From Stenotrophomonas sp. HITSZ_GD (GTDB lineage: Bacteria; Pseudomonadota; Gammaproteobacteria; Xanthomonadales; Xanthomonadaceae): DNA of 64,000 nt. The first letter of the stretch is position 1, and every line of letters begins with the position of its first letter. Positions 1 to 8,852 of the stretch are shown in pieces. The position numbers and the translations under genes were made by a program. The notes below the pieces were generated by a model. The model was not told the DNA's origin. It did not search any database and saw nothing but the letters and a program-made list of their open reading frames with translations. The stretch is taken from contig NZ_JARQXB010000010.1 of assembly GCF_029543105.1 (NCBI RefSeq), forward strand, positions 1-64,000. The letters are read 5' to 3'.

Positions 1-77
1 ATAGGGGCGTCAGCGGGCCATGGATGGCCCGCGGCGGCGAATCGGACAGGACGTCTGCTGAGCCGTGACGCCCCTAT
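1..77. repeat. Nested palindromic repeat element
   Basis: Perfect 12-base terminal inverted repeats (ATAGGGGCGTCA at 1-12, its complement at 66-77) enclose a second perfect hairpin at 13-32 (two 9-base arms around GG, centred on CCATGGATGG). It lies just downstream of the RND permease stop codon. The shape suits a REP or MITE-like intergenic repeat, or a transcription terminator for the efflux operon; there is no T-run. Whether it occurs elsewhere in the genome cannot be judged here, and it may extend beyond the window start. Confidence 0.5.
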
Positions 78-110
78 CGGCCAGACCGGGGCCCGCACCG
101 CAAGGCGACA

Positions 111-3100
111 TCACCCGCCGCCCATCGCCGCCTCAGACTCCTTCACCCTGAACCACGTCGCATAAAGCACCGGCAGGAACACCAGCGTCAGCACGGTGCC
201 CACGATCAACCCGCCCATGATCGCCACCGCCATCGACCCATAGAAGGCGCTACGCGACAACGGGATCATCGCCAGCACCGCTGCCAGCGCGGTCAGCACG
301 ATCGGCCGGAACCGGCGCACCGTCGCGTCCAGGATCGCGTGCCATCGATCATGCCCCGCATCGATATCCTGCTGGATCTGGTCCACCAGGATCACCGAGT
401 TGCGCATGATCATGCCCGCCAGCGCGATCGTGCCCAGCATCGCCACGAACCCGAACGGCATCTGGAACAGCAGCAGGAACAACGTGGCGCCGATGATGCC
501 CAGCGGCGCGGTCACCAGCACCATCGCCATGCGCGAGAAGCTGCGCAGCTGCAGCATCAGCAGCGTCACCACCACGATCAGGAACAGCGGCATGCCCGCG
601 TTGATCGAATTCTGGCCACGCGCCGAATCCTCCACCGTGCCGCCCACCTCCAGCAGGTAGCCATCCGGCAACTGCGCGCGGATGGCATCCAGCGTCGGCA
701 GGATCTGCTGCGTCACCGCGGGCGGCAGCATGCGGTCGGCGATGTCCGCCCGCACGGTCACGGTCGGCAGGCGGTCGCGGTGCCAGATGATGCCGTCCTC
801 GAACGCCGGCTCCAGGCGGGCCACCTGCGACAGCGGCACGCTGCCGCCATCGCCCGTCGGAATGCCCAGCCCCGCCAAGCCCTCCAGGCTGGCACGCTCG
901 TTCTCCGGGCCGCGCAGCAACATCTCGATCAGCTCGTTGTCCTCGCGATACGTGCTCACGCTCAGCCCCGACAGCGCACCGGACAGGAACTGCGAGACCT
1001 GCGCGGTGGTGATGCCGAAGGTGCGGGCGCGATCCTGGTCGATCACCACGCGCACGATCTTGCTGGGCTCGTCCCAGTCCAGGTTGACGTTGGTGACGTG
1101 CGGGTTGGCGCGCACCTTCTCGGCCACCTGGCGGGCCAGCGCCTGCACGCGCTCGATATGCTCGCCCGAGACCCGGAACTGCACCGGGTAGCCCACCGGC
1201 GGGCCGTTCTCCAGGCGCGTCACGCGGAACTGCAGCTGCGGGAACTGCGGGGCGACCTCATGCAGCAGCCAGTCGCGCAGCGTTTCGCGCGCGTGGATGT
1301 CCTTGGCGAGCACCACGAACTGGGAGAAGTTCGTTGCCGGCAGCTGCTGGTCCAACGGCAGGTAGAAGCGGGGCGAGCCGGTACCGACATAGGCGACGTA
1401 GTTGTCGATGTCGGTGCGCTGCGCCAGCAGCTTCTCCAGCTGGCGCGCCTGGGCATCGGTCGAACGCAGCGAGGCGCCTTCGGCCAGCTCCAGGTCCACC
1501 ATCAGCTCCGGGCGGGTCGAATCCGGGAAGAACTGCTGCGGCACGAAGCGGAACAGCATCAAGGAGCCGACGAACAGCAGCACCGTGGCGGCGATCACCC
1601 ACCATCGATGGCGCATGCACGCTTCCAGGAACCCGCGGAAGCGGCGATAGAACGGACGCTGATAGGGATCGTGCTGGTGCTCGTGCTGCAACGCCGCCGG
1701 CGCGAGCCAGCGGCCGAAGGCCGGGAACCGGTCCGCCCACGCTTCGCGACGAGCCCGCCAGCGCGCGGCCAGGCTACCCGGCTTGGGCGGGCGCGGATGG
1801 GCCAGGTCCGGCAACATCTTGTCGCCCAGATAAGGAATGAACAGCACCGCCGCCACCCACGAGACCAGCAGCGCGATGGTCACCACCTGGAACAGCGAGC
1901 GGGTGTATTCGCCCGTGCTGGACGCGGCGGTGGCGATGGGCAGGAAGCCGGCGGCGGTGATCAGCGTGCCGGTCAGCATCGGGAAGGCCGTGGATGTCCA
2001 GGCGAAACTGGCCGCGCGCAGGCGGTCGTAGCCCTGTTCCATCTTGATGGCCATCATCTCCACCGCGATGATCGCATCGTCCACCAGCAGGCCCAGCGCC
2101 AGCACCAGCGCACCCAGCGAAATCTTGTGCAGGCCGATGCCGAAGTAGTGCATCACCGCGAAGGTCATCGCCAGCACCAGCGGGATCGACACCGCCACCA
2201 CCAGGCCGGTGCGCAGGCCCAACGAGAACAGGCTCACCGCCAGCACGATGACCACCGCCTCGGTGAGCACGCGCACGAACTCGCCGACCGAATCCTCCAC
2301 CGCGTGCGGCTGGTCGGATACCTTGCGCAGCTGCATGCCCGCCGGCAGCGTCTTCTGCAGGCGCTGGAACTCGCTTTCCAGCGTGCTGCCCAGGCGCAGG
2401 ATGTCGCCGCCGTCCTTCATCGCCACGGCGATGCCGATGGCGTCCTCGCCCATGAAGCGCATCTTCGGCGCCGCCGGGTCGGAGAAGCCGCGGTGCACGG
2501 TAGCGATGTCGCCCAGGCGCACGGTGCGGCCATTGGCGTAGATCGGGAACTCGGCGATGTCCTCCACCGAGTTCAACTGCCCGCTCACGCGCAGCTGCAC
2601 GCGCTCGCCGGCGGTCTCCACGAAGCCGGCCGGCACCATCGCGTTCTGCTGCCGCAATGCTTCCTGCACCGCGCTCATCGGCACGCCGAGCGTGGCCAGC
2701 TTGGTGTTGGATATCTCGATCCAGACCTTCTCGTCCTGCAGGCCGACCAGGTCGACCTTGCCCACGTCGTTCACCCGCTGCAGCTCGAGCTGGATGCGGT
2801 CGGCGTAGTCCTTCATCACCGCATAGTCGAAGCCGTCGCCGGTGAGCGCATAGATGTTGCCGAAGGTGTCGCCGAATTCGTCGTTGAAGAACGGGCCCAC
2901 CACCTCCGAAGGCAAGGTCGCCCGGATGTCGCCCACGCGCTTGCGCACCTGGTACCACAGCTCGGGGATGTCCTTGGACTTCATCGAGTCGCGCGCCATG
3001 AAGATGATCTGCGACTCGCCAGCGCGCGAGTACGAGCGGATGAACTCGTACTCGCCGGTGTTCATCAGCGCCTTCTCGATGCGCTCGGTGACCTCGCGCG

Positions 3101-3284
3101 AGACCTGCTCGGCGGTGGCGCCGGGCCACAGCGTGCGCACGACCATCGCCTTGAAGGTGAACGGCGGGTCCTCGGACTGGCCAAGGTGGCGATACGACCA
3201 GGCGCCGATCAGCGCCATGGCGATCATCGCGTACAGCACGAGCGCACGATTGGTGAGCGCCCATTCGGAGAGATTGAAACGCAT
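111..3284 (-). CDS. RND efflux pump permease (AcrB-type)
   Basis: Inner-membrane proton/drug antiporter of the hydrophobe/amphiphile efflux class, 1057 residues, close to the usual 1030-1060. The ATG at 3284 gives the expected cytoplasmic N-terminus (MRFNLSEWAL) followed at once by the first membrane helix; longer versions of the frame lack RND homology. The TM4 proton-relay signature GLLVDDAI is present near residue 410, and both halves show the large periplasmic loop plus six-helix bundle organisation. It lies 26 bases downstream of the membrane fusion protein gene and is surely co-transcribed with it. The outer membrane channel is probably the tolC-like gene at 6019. Substrates cannot be told from sequence. 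Confidence 0.93.
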   Translation of the reverse strand: MRFNLSEWALTNRALVLYAMIAMALIGAWSYRHLGQSEDPPFTFKAMVVRTLWPGATAEQVSREVTERIEKALMNTGEYEFIRSYSRAGESQIIFMARDSMKSKDIPELWYQVRKRVGDIRATLPSEVVGPFFNDEFGDTFGNIYALTGDGFDYAVMKDYADRIQLELQRVNDVGKVDLVGLQDEKVWIEISNTKLATLGVPMSAVQEALRQQNAMVPAGFVETAGERVQLRVSGQLNSVEDIAEFPIYANGRTVRLGDIATVHRGFSDPAAPKMRFMGEDAIGIAVAMKDGGDILRLGSTLESEFQRLQKTLPAGMQLRKVSDQPHAVEDSVGEFVRVLTEAVVIVLAVSLFSLGLRTGLVVAVSIPLVLAMTFAVMHYFGIGLHKISLGALVLALGLLVDDAIIAVEMMAIKMEQGYDRLRAASFAWTSTAFPMLTGTLITAAGFLPIATAASSTGEYTRSLFQVVTIALLVSWVAAVLFIPYLGDKMLPDLAHPRPPKPGSLAARWRARREAWADRFPAFGRWLAPAALQHEHQHDPYQRPFYRRFRGFLEACMRHRWWVIAATVLLFVGSLMLFRFVPQQFFPDSTRPELMVDLELAEGASLRSTDAQARQLEKLLAQRTDIDNYVAYVGTGSPRFYLPLDQQLPATNFSQFVVLAKDIHARETLRDWLLHEVAPQFPQLQFRVTRLENGPPVGYPVQFRVSGEHIERVQALARQVAEKVRANPHVTNVNLDWDEPSKIVRVVIDQDRARTFGITTAQVSQFLSGALSGLSVSTYREDNELIEMLLRGPENERASLEGLAGLGIPTGDGGSVPLSQVARLEPAFEDGIIWHRDRLPTVTVRADIADRMLPPAVTQQILPTLDAIRAQLPDGYLLEVGGTVEDSARGQNSINAGMPLFLIVVVTLLMLQLRSFSRMAMVLVTAPLGIIGATLFLLLFQMPFGFVAMLGTIALAGMIMRNSVILVDQIQQDIDAGHDRWHAILDATVRRFRPIVLTALAAVLAMIPLSRSAFYGSMAVAIMGGLIVGTVLTLVFLPVLYATWFRVKESEAAMGGG

Positions 3285-3310
3285 GTGGGTATCCGCGGAA
3301 GTCGGAAGCG

Positions 3311-4438
3311 TCAGCGCTGCGCGGCGGGCGCGGCGGCGGGAGTGCGCAGCGGGCGGTTGCTGCGGTCGACCGGGGTGACCTGCTCGCCTTCGCGCAGCAG
3401 GTGGCCGCCGGCGGCGACCACCCAGTCCTGCGCGGTGACGCCCGACAGCACCGGCACCTGCTCGCTGGCATAGCCGCCGATCTTCACCGGCTGCGCGTGC
3501 ACCTTGCCGTCGGCCAGGTTCACTACCCACACCGACGCGGCCTCCTGCGCGCCACGCTGGATCGCGGTGAGCGGCAGGGTCAGCCCGCCGTTGTCCGCCG
3601 CGGCGAGGTAGACGCGCGCGCTCTGCCCCAGTTCCACCGCCGCCAGCGCTTCGGGCGCGAGCGCCACGCGCGTGGCGTAGGTGCGGGTCTGCGAATCGGC
3701 GGCCGGCGCGATTTCGCGAATCGTGCCGGGCAGCCGTTCGCCCGGGCGATTCCACAGTTCGATCTCGGCCGGCTGGCCGACGCTGAAGCGCTGCGTGCTG
3801 CCTTCGGGCAGGTTGATCGCGATCTCGCGCGCGCCATCGGCGGCCAGGGTAAAGACGGTCTGGCCGGCGGCCACCACTTGCCCGGCTTCGGCCTGGCGGC
3901 TGGCGATCACGCCATCCTCCGGCGCCACCAGCCGCGTGTAGGCCGCCTGGTTGCGCGCCACGTCCAGGCTGGCCCGCGCGGCCTCGGCCTGGTTTTGCGC
4001 GGCCTTGTAGGCGGCGTTTTGCGCGTCATAGGTCGAGCGGCTCACCAACTGCTGGTCCACCAGCTTGGCGTAGCGCTGAAAGTCGTCGCGCGCGCGGGCC
4101 AGGTCGGCCTGCGCCGATTCGTACTGCGCCTGCGCCGAGCGCGCCTGCAGGGCGAGGTCGGCCGGGTCCAGCTCGGCCAGTACCTGGCCGCGCTGCACGC
4201 GCTGGCCGGCATCCACCAGGCGCTTGACGATATGCCCGCCCACGCGGAACGCCAGGTCGCTTTCCTGCTTGGCGCGCACTTCGCCCGGGAAGGTCGCCAT
4301 GCCGCGTCCTTCCGCACGCGCGGGCTGCACCACCAGCGCCGGCGGCGGCGGCGGTGCCGGCGGCTCGCCACCGCCGCAACCGGCGAGAAGAAGAACGAAC
4401 AGGCTACCGCCGATCCAGGAAGCAGTACTCGGGCGCAT
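3311..4438 (-). CDS. RND efflux periplasmic adaptor (membrane fusion protein)
   Basis: 375-residue HlyD/AcrA-type adaptor that joins the RND permease to an outer membrane channel. The N-terminus is a lipoprotein signal peptide ending in the lipobox LLAGC near residue 20, so the mature protein should be lipid-anchored in the inner membrane. A proline-rich linker follows, then a barrel-sandwich/lipoyl half (VGGHIVKRL, about residues 65-75), a coiled-coil hairpin with many Ala, Gln and Arg residues (about 95-165), the second lipoyl half (APEDGVIASR) and a beta-barrel. It is the first gene of the efflux operon, divergent from the TetR gene at 4528, with a two-copy operator in the shared promoter region. 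Confidence 0.92.
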   Translation of the reverse strand: MRPSTASWIGGSLFVLLLAGCGGGEPPAPPPPPALVVQPARAEGRGMATFPGEVRAKQESDLAFRVGGHIVKRLVDAGQRVQRGQVLAELDPADLALQARSAQAQYESAQADLARARDDFQRYAKLVDQQLVSRSTYDAQNAAYKAAQNQAEAARASLDVARNQAAYTRLVAPEDGVIASRQAEAGQVVAAGQTVFTLAADGAREIAINLPEGSTQRFSVGQPAEIELWNRPGERLPGTIREIAPAADSQTRTYATRVALAPEALAAVELGQSARVYLAAADNGGLTLPLTAIQRGAQEAASVWVVNLADGKVHAQPVKIGGYASEQVPVLSGVTAQDWVVAAGGHLLREGEQVTPVDRSNRPLRTPAAAPAAQR

Positions 4439-4471
4439 GGGTGTTCCGGCCTTGGAAAAGTGAGGGACGAA

Positions 4472-4518
4472 TATTGAACCTATCGGTATAGTATAAATAT
4501 AGAACCGAATGGTCTAGT
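4472..4518. promoter_or_regulatory. Two-copy operator and divergent promoter of the RND/TetR pair
   Basis: Two 21-base direct repeats at 4472-4492 and 4498-4518, 26 bases apart, match at 16 of 21 positions. Each has a GAACC-N4-GGT core flanked by TAT and TAGT; the inner ACC-N4-GGT is palindromic. A good promoter for the TetR gene overlaps them: TTGAAC (4475-4480), 17-base spacer, TATAGA (4498-4503). A binding repressor would cover both the -35 and -10 boxes and, on the other strand, the adaptor promoter. AT-rich composition contrasts with the surrounding sequence. Binding by the adjacent TetR protein is inferred from position. Confidence 0.65.
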
Positions 4519-4527
4519 ATTCATCGC

Positions 4528-5205
4528 ATGTCGACCTCGATCTCACCCCAGCCCCCGAAGGCGGCCGCCAGGAGCGGCGCCGGCAAAGGCAACGGACCCG
4601 GGCGACCCAAGGATCTGGGCAAGCGTGCCGCCATTCTGCAGGCGGCCAAGGCACTGTTCGTGGAGCAAGGCTACGCCGGCGTCAGCATGGACGGCATCGC
4701 CGCGCTGGCAGGGGTGTCCAAGCTCACCGTGTACAGCCATTTCGGCGACAAGGAGACGCTGTTCTCCGAGGCGATCCGCGCGCAATGCCAGGAGATGATG
4801 CCCGACGACCTGTTCGAGCACGCCCCCAAGGGCCCGCTGCGGCAGCAGCTGATCGGCATCGGCGAGGCGTTCTTCGCCATGATCAGCTCCGACGCGGCGA
4901 TCGCCACCCACCGCATGATGCTGGCCCCCGGCACCGGGGATGCGCACATCCGCCAGATGTTCTGGACCGCCGGCCCGATGCGCATCCAGCAGTCCCTGGC
5001 CGACTTCCTGGCCGCGCGCACCGGCGCCGGCGAGCTGGAGGTGCCCGACCTGGGCCTGGCGGCCTCGCAGTTCTTCTGCCTGCTCAAGGGCGAGCTGCAC
5101 CCGATGATGATGTGCGGCCTGGGCGGCACCCCCAGCGCGGCCGACGTGCACCGCCACGTGGCGGCCAGCGTGGACTTCTTCCTGCGCGCCTATGCCCCGC
5201 GCTGA
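4528..5205 (+). CDS. TetR/AcrR-family repressor of the RND pump
   Basis: 225-residue TetR-family regulator. A basic, disordered N-terminal tail (about 40 residues) precedes the helix-turn-helix (IAALAGVSKLTVYSHFGDKETLF, about residues 63-85 in parts), followed by an all-helical ligand-binding and dimerisation domain of the AcrR C-terminal type. It is divergent from the adaptor/permease operon and overlaps its promoter region, so it is most likely an autoregulated repressor of the pump that is released by a pump substrate. The ATG at 4528 follows the inferred promoter by about 18 bases with no strong Shine-Dalgarno sequence. Confidence 0.9.
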   Translation: MSTSISPQPPKAAARSGAGKGNGPGRPKDLGKRAAILQAAKALFVEQGYAGVSMDGIAALAGVSKLTVYSHFGDKETLFSEAIRAQCQEMMPDDLFEHAPKGPLRQQLIGIGEAFFAMISSDAAIATHRMMLAPGTGDAHIRQMFWTAGPMRIQQSLADFLAARTGAGELEVPDLGLAASQFFCLLKGELHPMMMCGLGGTPSAADVHRHVAASVDFFLRAYAPR

Positions 5206-5344
5206 ATGCGGACCGGCCGAGCCGGTGGTCGCGGTGACTTCCGGCACTGCGACCCCCGTGCCCCCGCGGTGATGCTACGAGCGCGCCGAGCAGCCGCTTC
5301 ACCGGTAAAATGCCCGCCCCACCGTGTAGTTGGATAACGCCCCC

Positions 5345-6001
5345 ATGACGATCGATTTCTCCCAGGCCCGCGAAAAGATGGTCGAGCAGCAGATTCGTCC
5401 CTGGGACGTTCTGGACCTGCGCGTCCTCGACGTCCTGGCGCGCCTGCCCCGCGAGGCGTTCGTGCCGCAGGCCTACCAGGCGCTGGCCTATGCCGACCTG
5501 GAGATTCCGCTGGCGGGCGGCCAGAAGATGATGAAGCCGGTGGTGGAAGGCCGCATGCTGCAGGCACTGGACCTGCAGCCGGGCGAAGACGTGCTGGAGA
5601 TCGGCACGGGCAGCGGTTTCGCCACCGCCTGCCTGGCCGCGCTCGGCCGCGAGGTGGTCAGCGTGGAAATCGACCCGGCGCTGGCCGCCGGGGCGCGTGC
5701 CGCGCTGGACGCCACCGGCCTGGGCAGCAACGTGCGCATCGAAACGGCGGACGTGTTCGCCTGGCAGAGCGAGCGTCGCTTCGACGCCATCTGCGTGACC
5801 GGCGCCGTCGATACGCTGCCCGCGCAGTTCCTGCAGTGGTTGCGCCCGGAAGGCCGCCTGTTCGTCGTGCGCGGTCACGATCCGGTGATGGAAGCCGTCC
5901 TTGTCCGTGCCGATGTCAACGGTCCGCGCGTGGAGTCGTTGTTCGAGACCGATCTCGCTTACCTGCAAGGCGCGGCCCCCACGCCTCAGTTCAAATTCTG
6001 A
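5345..6001 (+). CDS. pcm: Protein-L-isoaspartate O-methyltransferase family protein
   Basis: 218-residue SAM-dependent methyltransferase of the PCMT family, which methylates L-isoaspartyl residues in aged proteins as the first step of repair. N-terminal MVEQQIRPWDVLD and PREAFVPQ segments and the SAM-binding glycine motif LEIGTGSGFATACLA (about residues 80-95) are typical, as is GGQKMMKPVVEGRML, the family version of the substrate-loop segment. A TTG 15 bases upstream is in frame, but the ATG at 5345 fits the family N-terminus (MTIDFSQAREKM). It lies 17 bases upstream of the TolC-like gene; the pcm-tolC order is familiar in Xanthomonadaceae. Confidence 0.88.
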   Translation: MTIDFSQAREKMVEQQIRPWDVLDLRVLDVLARLPREAFVPQAYQALAYADLEIPLAGGQKMMKPVVEGRMLQALDLQPGEDVLEIGTGSGFATACLAALGREVVSVEIDPALAAGARAALDATGLGSNVRIETADVFAWQSERRFDAICVTGAVDTLPAQFLQWLRPEGRLFVVRGHDPVMEAVLVRADVNGPRVESLFETDLAYLQGAAPTPQFKF

Positions 6002-6018
6002 ATCCTCAAGGAAGCCCT

Positions 6019-7380
6019 ATGATTCGCCGATCCCTCGCCCTGGCGCTGGCCGCCGCCCTGTCGCCGATGGCCGCCCAGGCCGCCGACCTGTTGCAGGTCT
6101 ACGAAATGGCCCGCAATGGCGATCCCCAGCTGGCGTCGGCGGAGTCGACCCGGCTGTACAACAAGGAAGGCCAGGTGCAGGCGATGGCCTCCCTGCTGCC
6201 GCAGCTCGATGGCAGCGCCTCGCTGACGCGCACGCGTACCAAGTACGACGAGCCGGTCGGCTCGGCCACCAGCAAGACCCGCCGTTATTCGGTCGATGGC
6301 ACCCAGACCGTCTTCAACTGGGCGCAGTTCGCCAACCTCAAGGCCGAGAAGGACATCAGCAAGGCGGCTGACTTCACCCTGGAATCGGCCAACGATGACC
6401 TGATCGTGCGCACCTCGGCCGCCTACTTCAACGTGCTGGTGGGCATCGAGTCGCTGGCCGCCGCCGAGACCAACGAAGCGGCGGCGAAGAAGCAGTTCGA
6501 CTACGCCGACAAGCGCCTGGAAGTCGGCCTGGCGCCGATCACCGACGTGCACGAAGCGCGCGCCGAGTACGACCAGGCCCGTGCCAACACCATCCTGGCG
6601 CGCAACAACCTCAAGGATTACTACCAGGCGCTGACCGAGCTCACCGGCCAGCCGGTGACCGGCCTGCGCGCGCTGCCGGAAGAATGGCGTCCGGAAGTGC
6701 CGGCGCAGTACAGCAACGTCGATGAGCTGGTGACCAGCGCGATCAGCGACAACCCCTCGCTGAAGGCGCAGGGTCTGCAGGTCAACGCGGCCGAGTCGAG
6801 CGTGTCGGCGGCCCGTGCCGGCCACTATCCGACCCTGACGCTGGGCGGCAGCTGGGGCAAGGGCGCCACCTGGGGCGACGCGGTCGGTTCGAGCGGCGTC
6901 ATCCCGGAAAGCAACTCCATCGGCCTGACCCTGTCGGTGCCGATCTTCTCAGGCGGCGCGACCCAGTCGCGCGTGCGCCAGGCCCTGGCCCAGCGCGACA
7001 TCCAGCAGGATGCGTTCGAGCAGCAGAAGCGCGCCCTGGACCGCAACACCCGCAATGCCTACCAGACCGTGGTGGCCGGCATCAGCGAAGTGGAAGCGCG
7101 CCGCCTGGCGGTGGTCTCGGCGCAGGCCGCGTTCGACGCCTCGCAGGTCGGCCTGGAAGTGGGTACCCGCACCGTGCTGGACGTGGTGCAGAACCAGCGC
7201 ACCCTGTTCGCCGCGCAGGTGGATTACGTGCAGGCCCGCTACAACTTCCTGCAGAACCGCCTGCTGCTGGCGCAGGCCACCGGCAAGCTGGACATCGCCG
7301 ACCTGCAGGACATCAACCGCATGCTCACCCAGGATGCGGAGTCCAAGCTGCAGAACGCCAACGACGCGATGCAGCAGTAA
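6019..7380 (+). CDS. tolC: TolC-family outer membrane efflux channel
   Basis: 453-residue outer membrane protein with a signal peptide cut after AAQA (about residue 20). It carries the two homologous OEP repeats of TolC: long helices with many Ala and Gln residues (for example ESLAAAETNEAAAKKQFDYA and the related segment VEARRLAVVSAQAAFDAS) and short beta strands forming the barrel. The trimer forms a channel-tunnel for type I secretion and RND pumps; the adaptor/permease pair at 111-4438 and the peptide exporter at 12466-15883 are both possible partners in this window. The start is set by the signal peptide, with an AAGGAAG Shine-Dalgarno seven bases upstream. It ends in a strong terminator. 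Confidence 0.92.
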   Translation: MIRRSLALALAAALSPMAAQAADLLQVYEMARNGDPQLASAESTRLYNKEGQVQAMASLLPQLDGSASLTRTRTKYDEPVGSATSKTRRYSVDGTQTVFNWAQFANLKAEKDISKAADFTLESANDDLIVRTSAAYFNVLVGIESLAAAETNEAAAKKQFDYADKRLEVGLAPITDVHEARAEYDQARANTILARNNLKDYYQALTELTGQPVTGLRALPEEWRPEVPAQYSNVDELVTSAISDNPSLKAQGLQVNAAESSVSAARAGHYPTLTLGGSWGKGATWGDAVGSSGVIPESNSIGLTLSVPIFSGGATQSRVRQALAQRDIQQDAFEQQKRALDRNTRNAYQTVVAGISEVEARRLAVVSAQAAFDASQVGLEVGTRTVLDVVQNQRTLFAAQVDYVQARYNFLQNRLLLAQATGKLDIADLQDINRMLTQDAESKLQNANDAMQQ

Positions 7381-7401
7381 CCGCACGCGCGCAAGCACAT
7401 G

Positions 7402-7433
7402 CGAAAAGGGCGGCCCACGGGCCGCCCTTTTCG
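7402..7433. terminator. Bidirectional terminator between tolC and waaA
   Basis: A perfect inverted repeat with 15-base arms (CGAAAAGGGCGGCCC) and a 2-base loop sits between two convergent genes. The arm sequence gives a T-run after the GC stem in both directions, so it should end transcription of tolC (+) and of waaA (-). Confidence 0.85.
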
Positions 7434-7456
7434 TTTCCGGCTTTCGCGCACCACGC

Positions 7457-8782
7457 TCAGCAGGCGGGCGCGCCATCGGCCTCAGCCGCCACCGGCGGCA
7501 GGTGCGGCGCCACCTGCACCAGCGTGCGCGCCACCGCGCCGCGGCCGTTGGCCACCAGCGCCAGCCCGGCGTCGCGCATCACCTCGCGCGCCTGCGGGTC
7601 GGACAACAAGGCCTGCAGCGATTCGCCCACGCCTTCCACATCGTCACGGATGGCCACCGCGCCGGCCTCGCGCATGCGGCGCGAAATCTCGGCGAAATTG
7701 TGCAGGTGCGGGCCCGTCACCGCCGGCGTGCCCACCGCCGCCGGCTCCAGCAGGTTGTGCCCGCCGATCGGCTGCAGGCTGCCCCCGACGAAGGCCACCT
7801 GCGCGCAGGCGTAGAAGGCCATCAGTTCGCCGAGCGTGTCGATGACGAACACCTGCGTCTCGGCCCCGGGCCAGCGCTGCTGCTTGCGCGTGGCCACCCG
7901 CCAGCCCTGCTCGCGCGCTTGCGCCTCCACCTTCGCGAAGCGTTCCGGATGACGCGGCGCCCACAGCAGCAGCAGGTCGGGGAACACGCGGCACAGGCGG
8001 CGGTGCAGCTCGATGACCGCGGCCTCCTCGCCTTCATGGGTGCTGGCCGCGATCCACACCGGCCGCTGCACCGGCACGCGCTGGCGGAACTCGGCCACGA
8101 AGGCGGGCAACTGCTCGGGCACGGCGATGTCGAACTTCAGGTTGCCCAGCGCCACCACCTGCTCCGGCCGCGCACCCAGGCGCACGAAGCGCTCGGCATC
8201 GTCCTGCGATTGCGCGCATACGCAGGTGACCGTGCGCAGCGCGCGGCCGATCAACGGCGCGAGCAGGCGATAACCGCGCAGCGACCGCGCCGACAACCGC
8301 GCGTTGAGGATGTACACGGGGATGTCGCGGTCGCGGCAGCCGAACAGCATGTTCGGCCACAGCTCGGTTTCCAGGATCAGGGCTAGGCTCGGCTGGAAGT
8401 GGCCGAGGAAACGGCCGACGCTGCCCGGCACGTCATACGGCAGGTAGACGTGGTCCACCGCATCGCCCCACAGCGCGCGCACGCGCTCCGAGCCGGTCGG
8501 GGTGATGGTGGTGATGACCCAGCGGATATCCGGCCGCTGCGCGCGCAGTGCATTGACCAGCGGCGCGGCGGCGTTGACCTCGCCCACCGACACCGCGTGC
8601 ACCCACACCTGGGGCCGCCCGCAGCCGCTGGGATAGGCGGCGTAGCGCTCGCTCCAGCGGTTGAAGTACTCGCGCACGCGGAACCCGCGCCATACCAGGT
8701 GATAGACGGTGATGGGCAGCAATACATACAGCAGGGCCGAGTAAAGGCCGCGCAACAACCATTCGACAGGGTCTTTCCGCAT
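7457..8782 (-). CDS. waaA: 3-deoxy-D-manno-octulosonic acid (Kdo) transferase
   Basis: 441-residue inner-membrane-bound glycosyltransferase that moves Kdo from CMP-Kdo to lipid A precursor, the first step of LPS core assembly. The N-terminus (MRKDPVEWLLRGLYSALLY) contains one membrane anchor; the N-terminal Kdo transferase domain has VHAVSVGEVNAA with the expected catalytic glutamate, and the C-terminal GT-B half carries VGGSLQPIGGHNLLEPAA, the CMP-Kdo-binding loop. The ATG at 8782 was chosen because family members begin this way; the open frame extends upstream but with unrelated sequence. It is divergent from the acyltransferase gene at 8853. Confidence 0.93.
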   Translation of the reverse strand: MRKDPVEWLLRGLYSALLYVLLPITVYHLVWRGFRVREYFNRWSERYAAYPSGCGRPQVWVHAVSVGEVNAAAPLVNALRAQRPDIRWVITTITPTGSERVRALWGDAVDHVYLPYDVPGSVGRFLGHFQPSLALILETELWPNMLFGCRDRDIPVYILNARLSARSLRGYRLLAPLIGRALRTVTCVCAQSQDDAERFVRLGARPEQVVALGNLKFDIAVPEQLPAFVAEFRQRVPVQRPVWIAASTHEGEEAAVIELHRRLCRVFPDLLLLWAPRHPERFAKVEAQAREQGWRVATRKQQRWPGAETQVFVIDTLGELMAFYACAQVAFVGGSLQPIGGHNLLEPAAVGTPAVTGPHLHNFAEISRRMREAGAVAIRDDVEGVGESLQALLSDPQAREVMRDAGLALVANGRGAVARTLVQVAPHLPPVAAEADGAPAC

Positions 8783-8840
8783 CGGCGAAGGATACGACGC
8801 CGGCCGCCCCGGGCGCGACGCGGCCCGGCGCCCGGGGCGA

Positions 8841-8846
8841 TAGAAT
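8841..8846 (+). promoter_or_regulatory. Candidate -10 box for a leaderless acyltransferase mRNA
   Basis: TAGAAT ends six bases before the ATG at 8853, which would place the transcription start on or next to the start codon. No Shine-Dalgarno sequence is visible, and no good -35 box is seen. The same TAGAAT-six bases-ATG arrangement precedes rsgA. Confidence 0.35.
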
Positions 8847-8852
8847 TGCGCC

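Noticed and set aside
339-3473. 1044-codon open frame on the plus strand opposite the RND permease
   Set aside because: The composition is His/Arg/Gln-rich without domains, and the minus-strand frame encodes a complete, recognisable RND permease. It is a shadow of GC-rich codon use.
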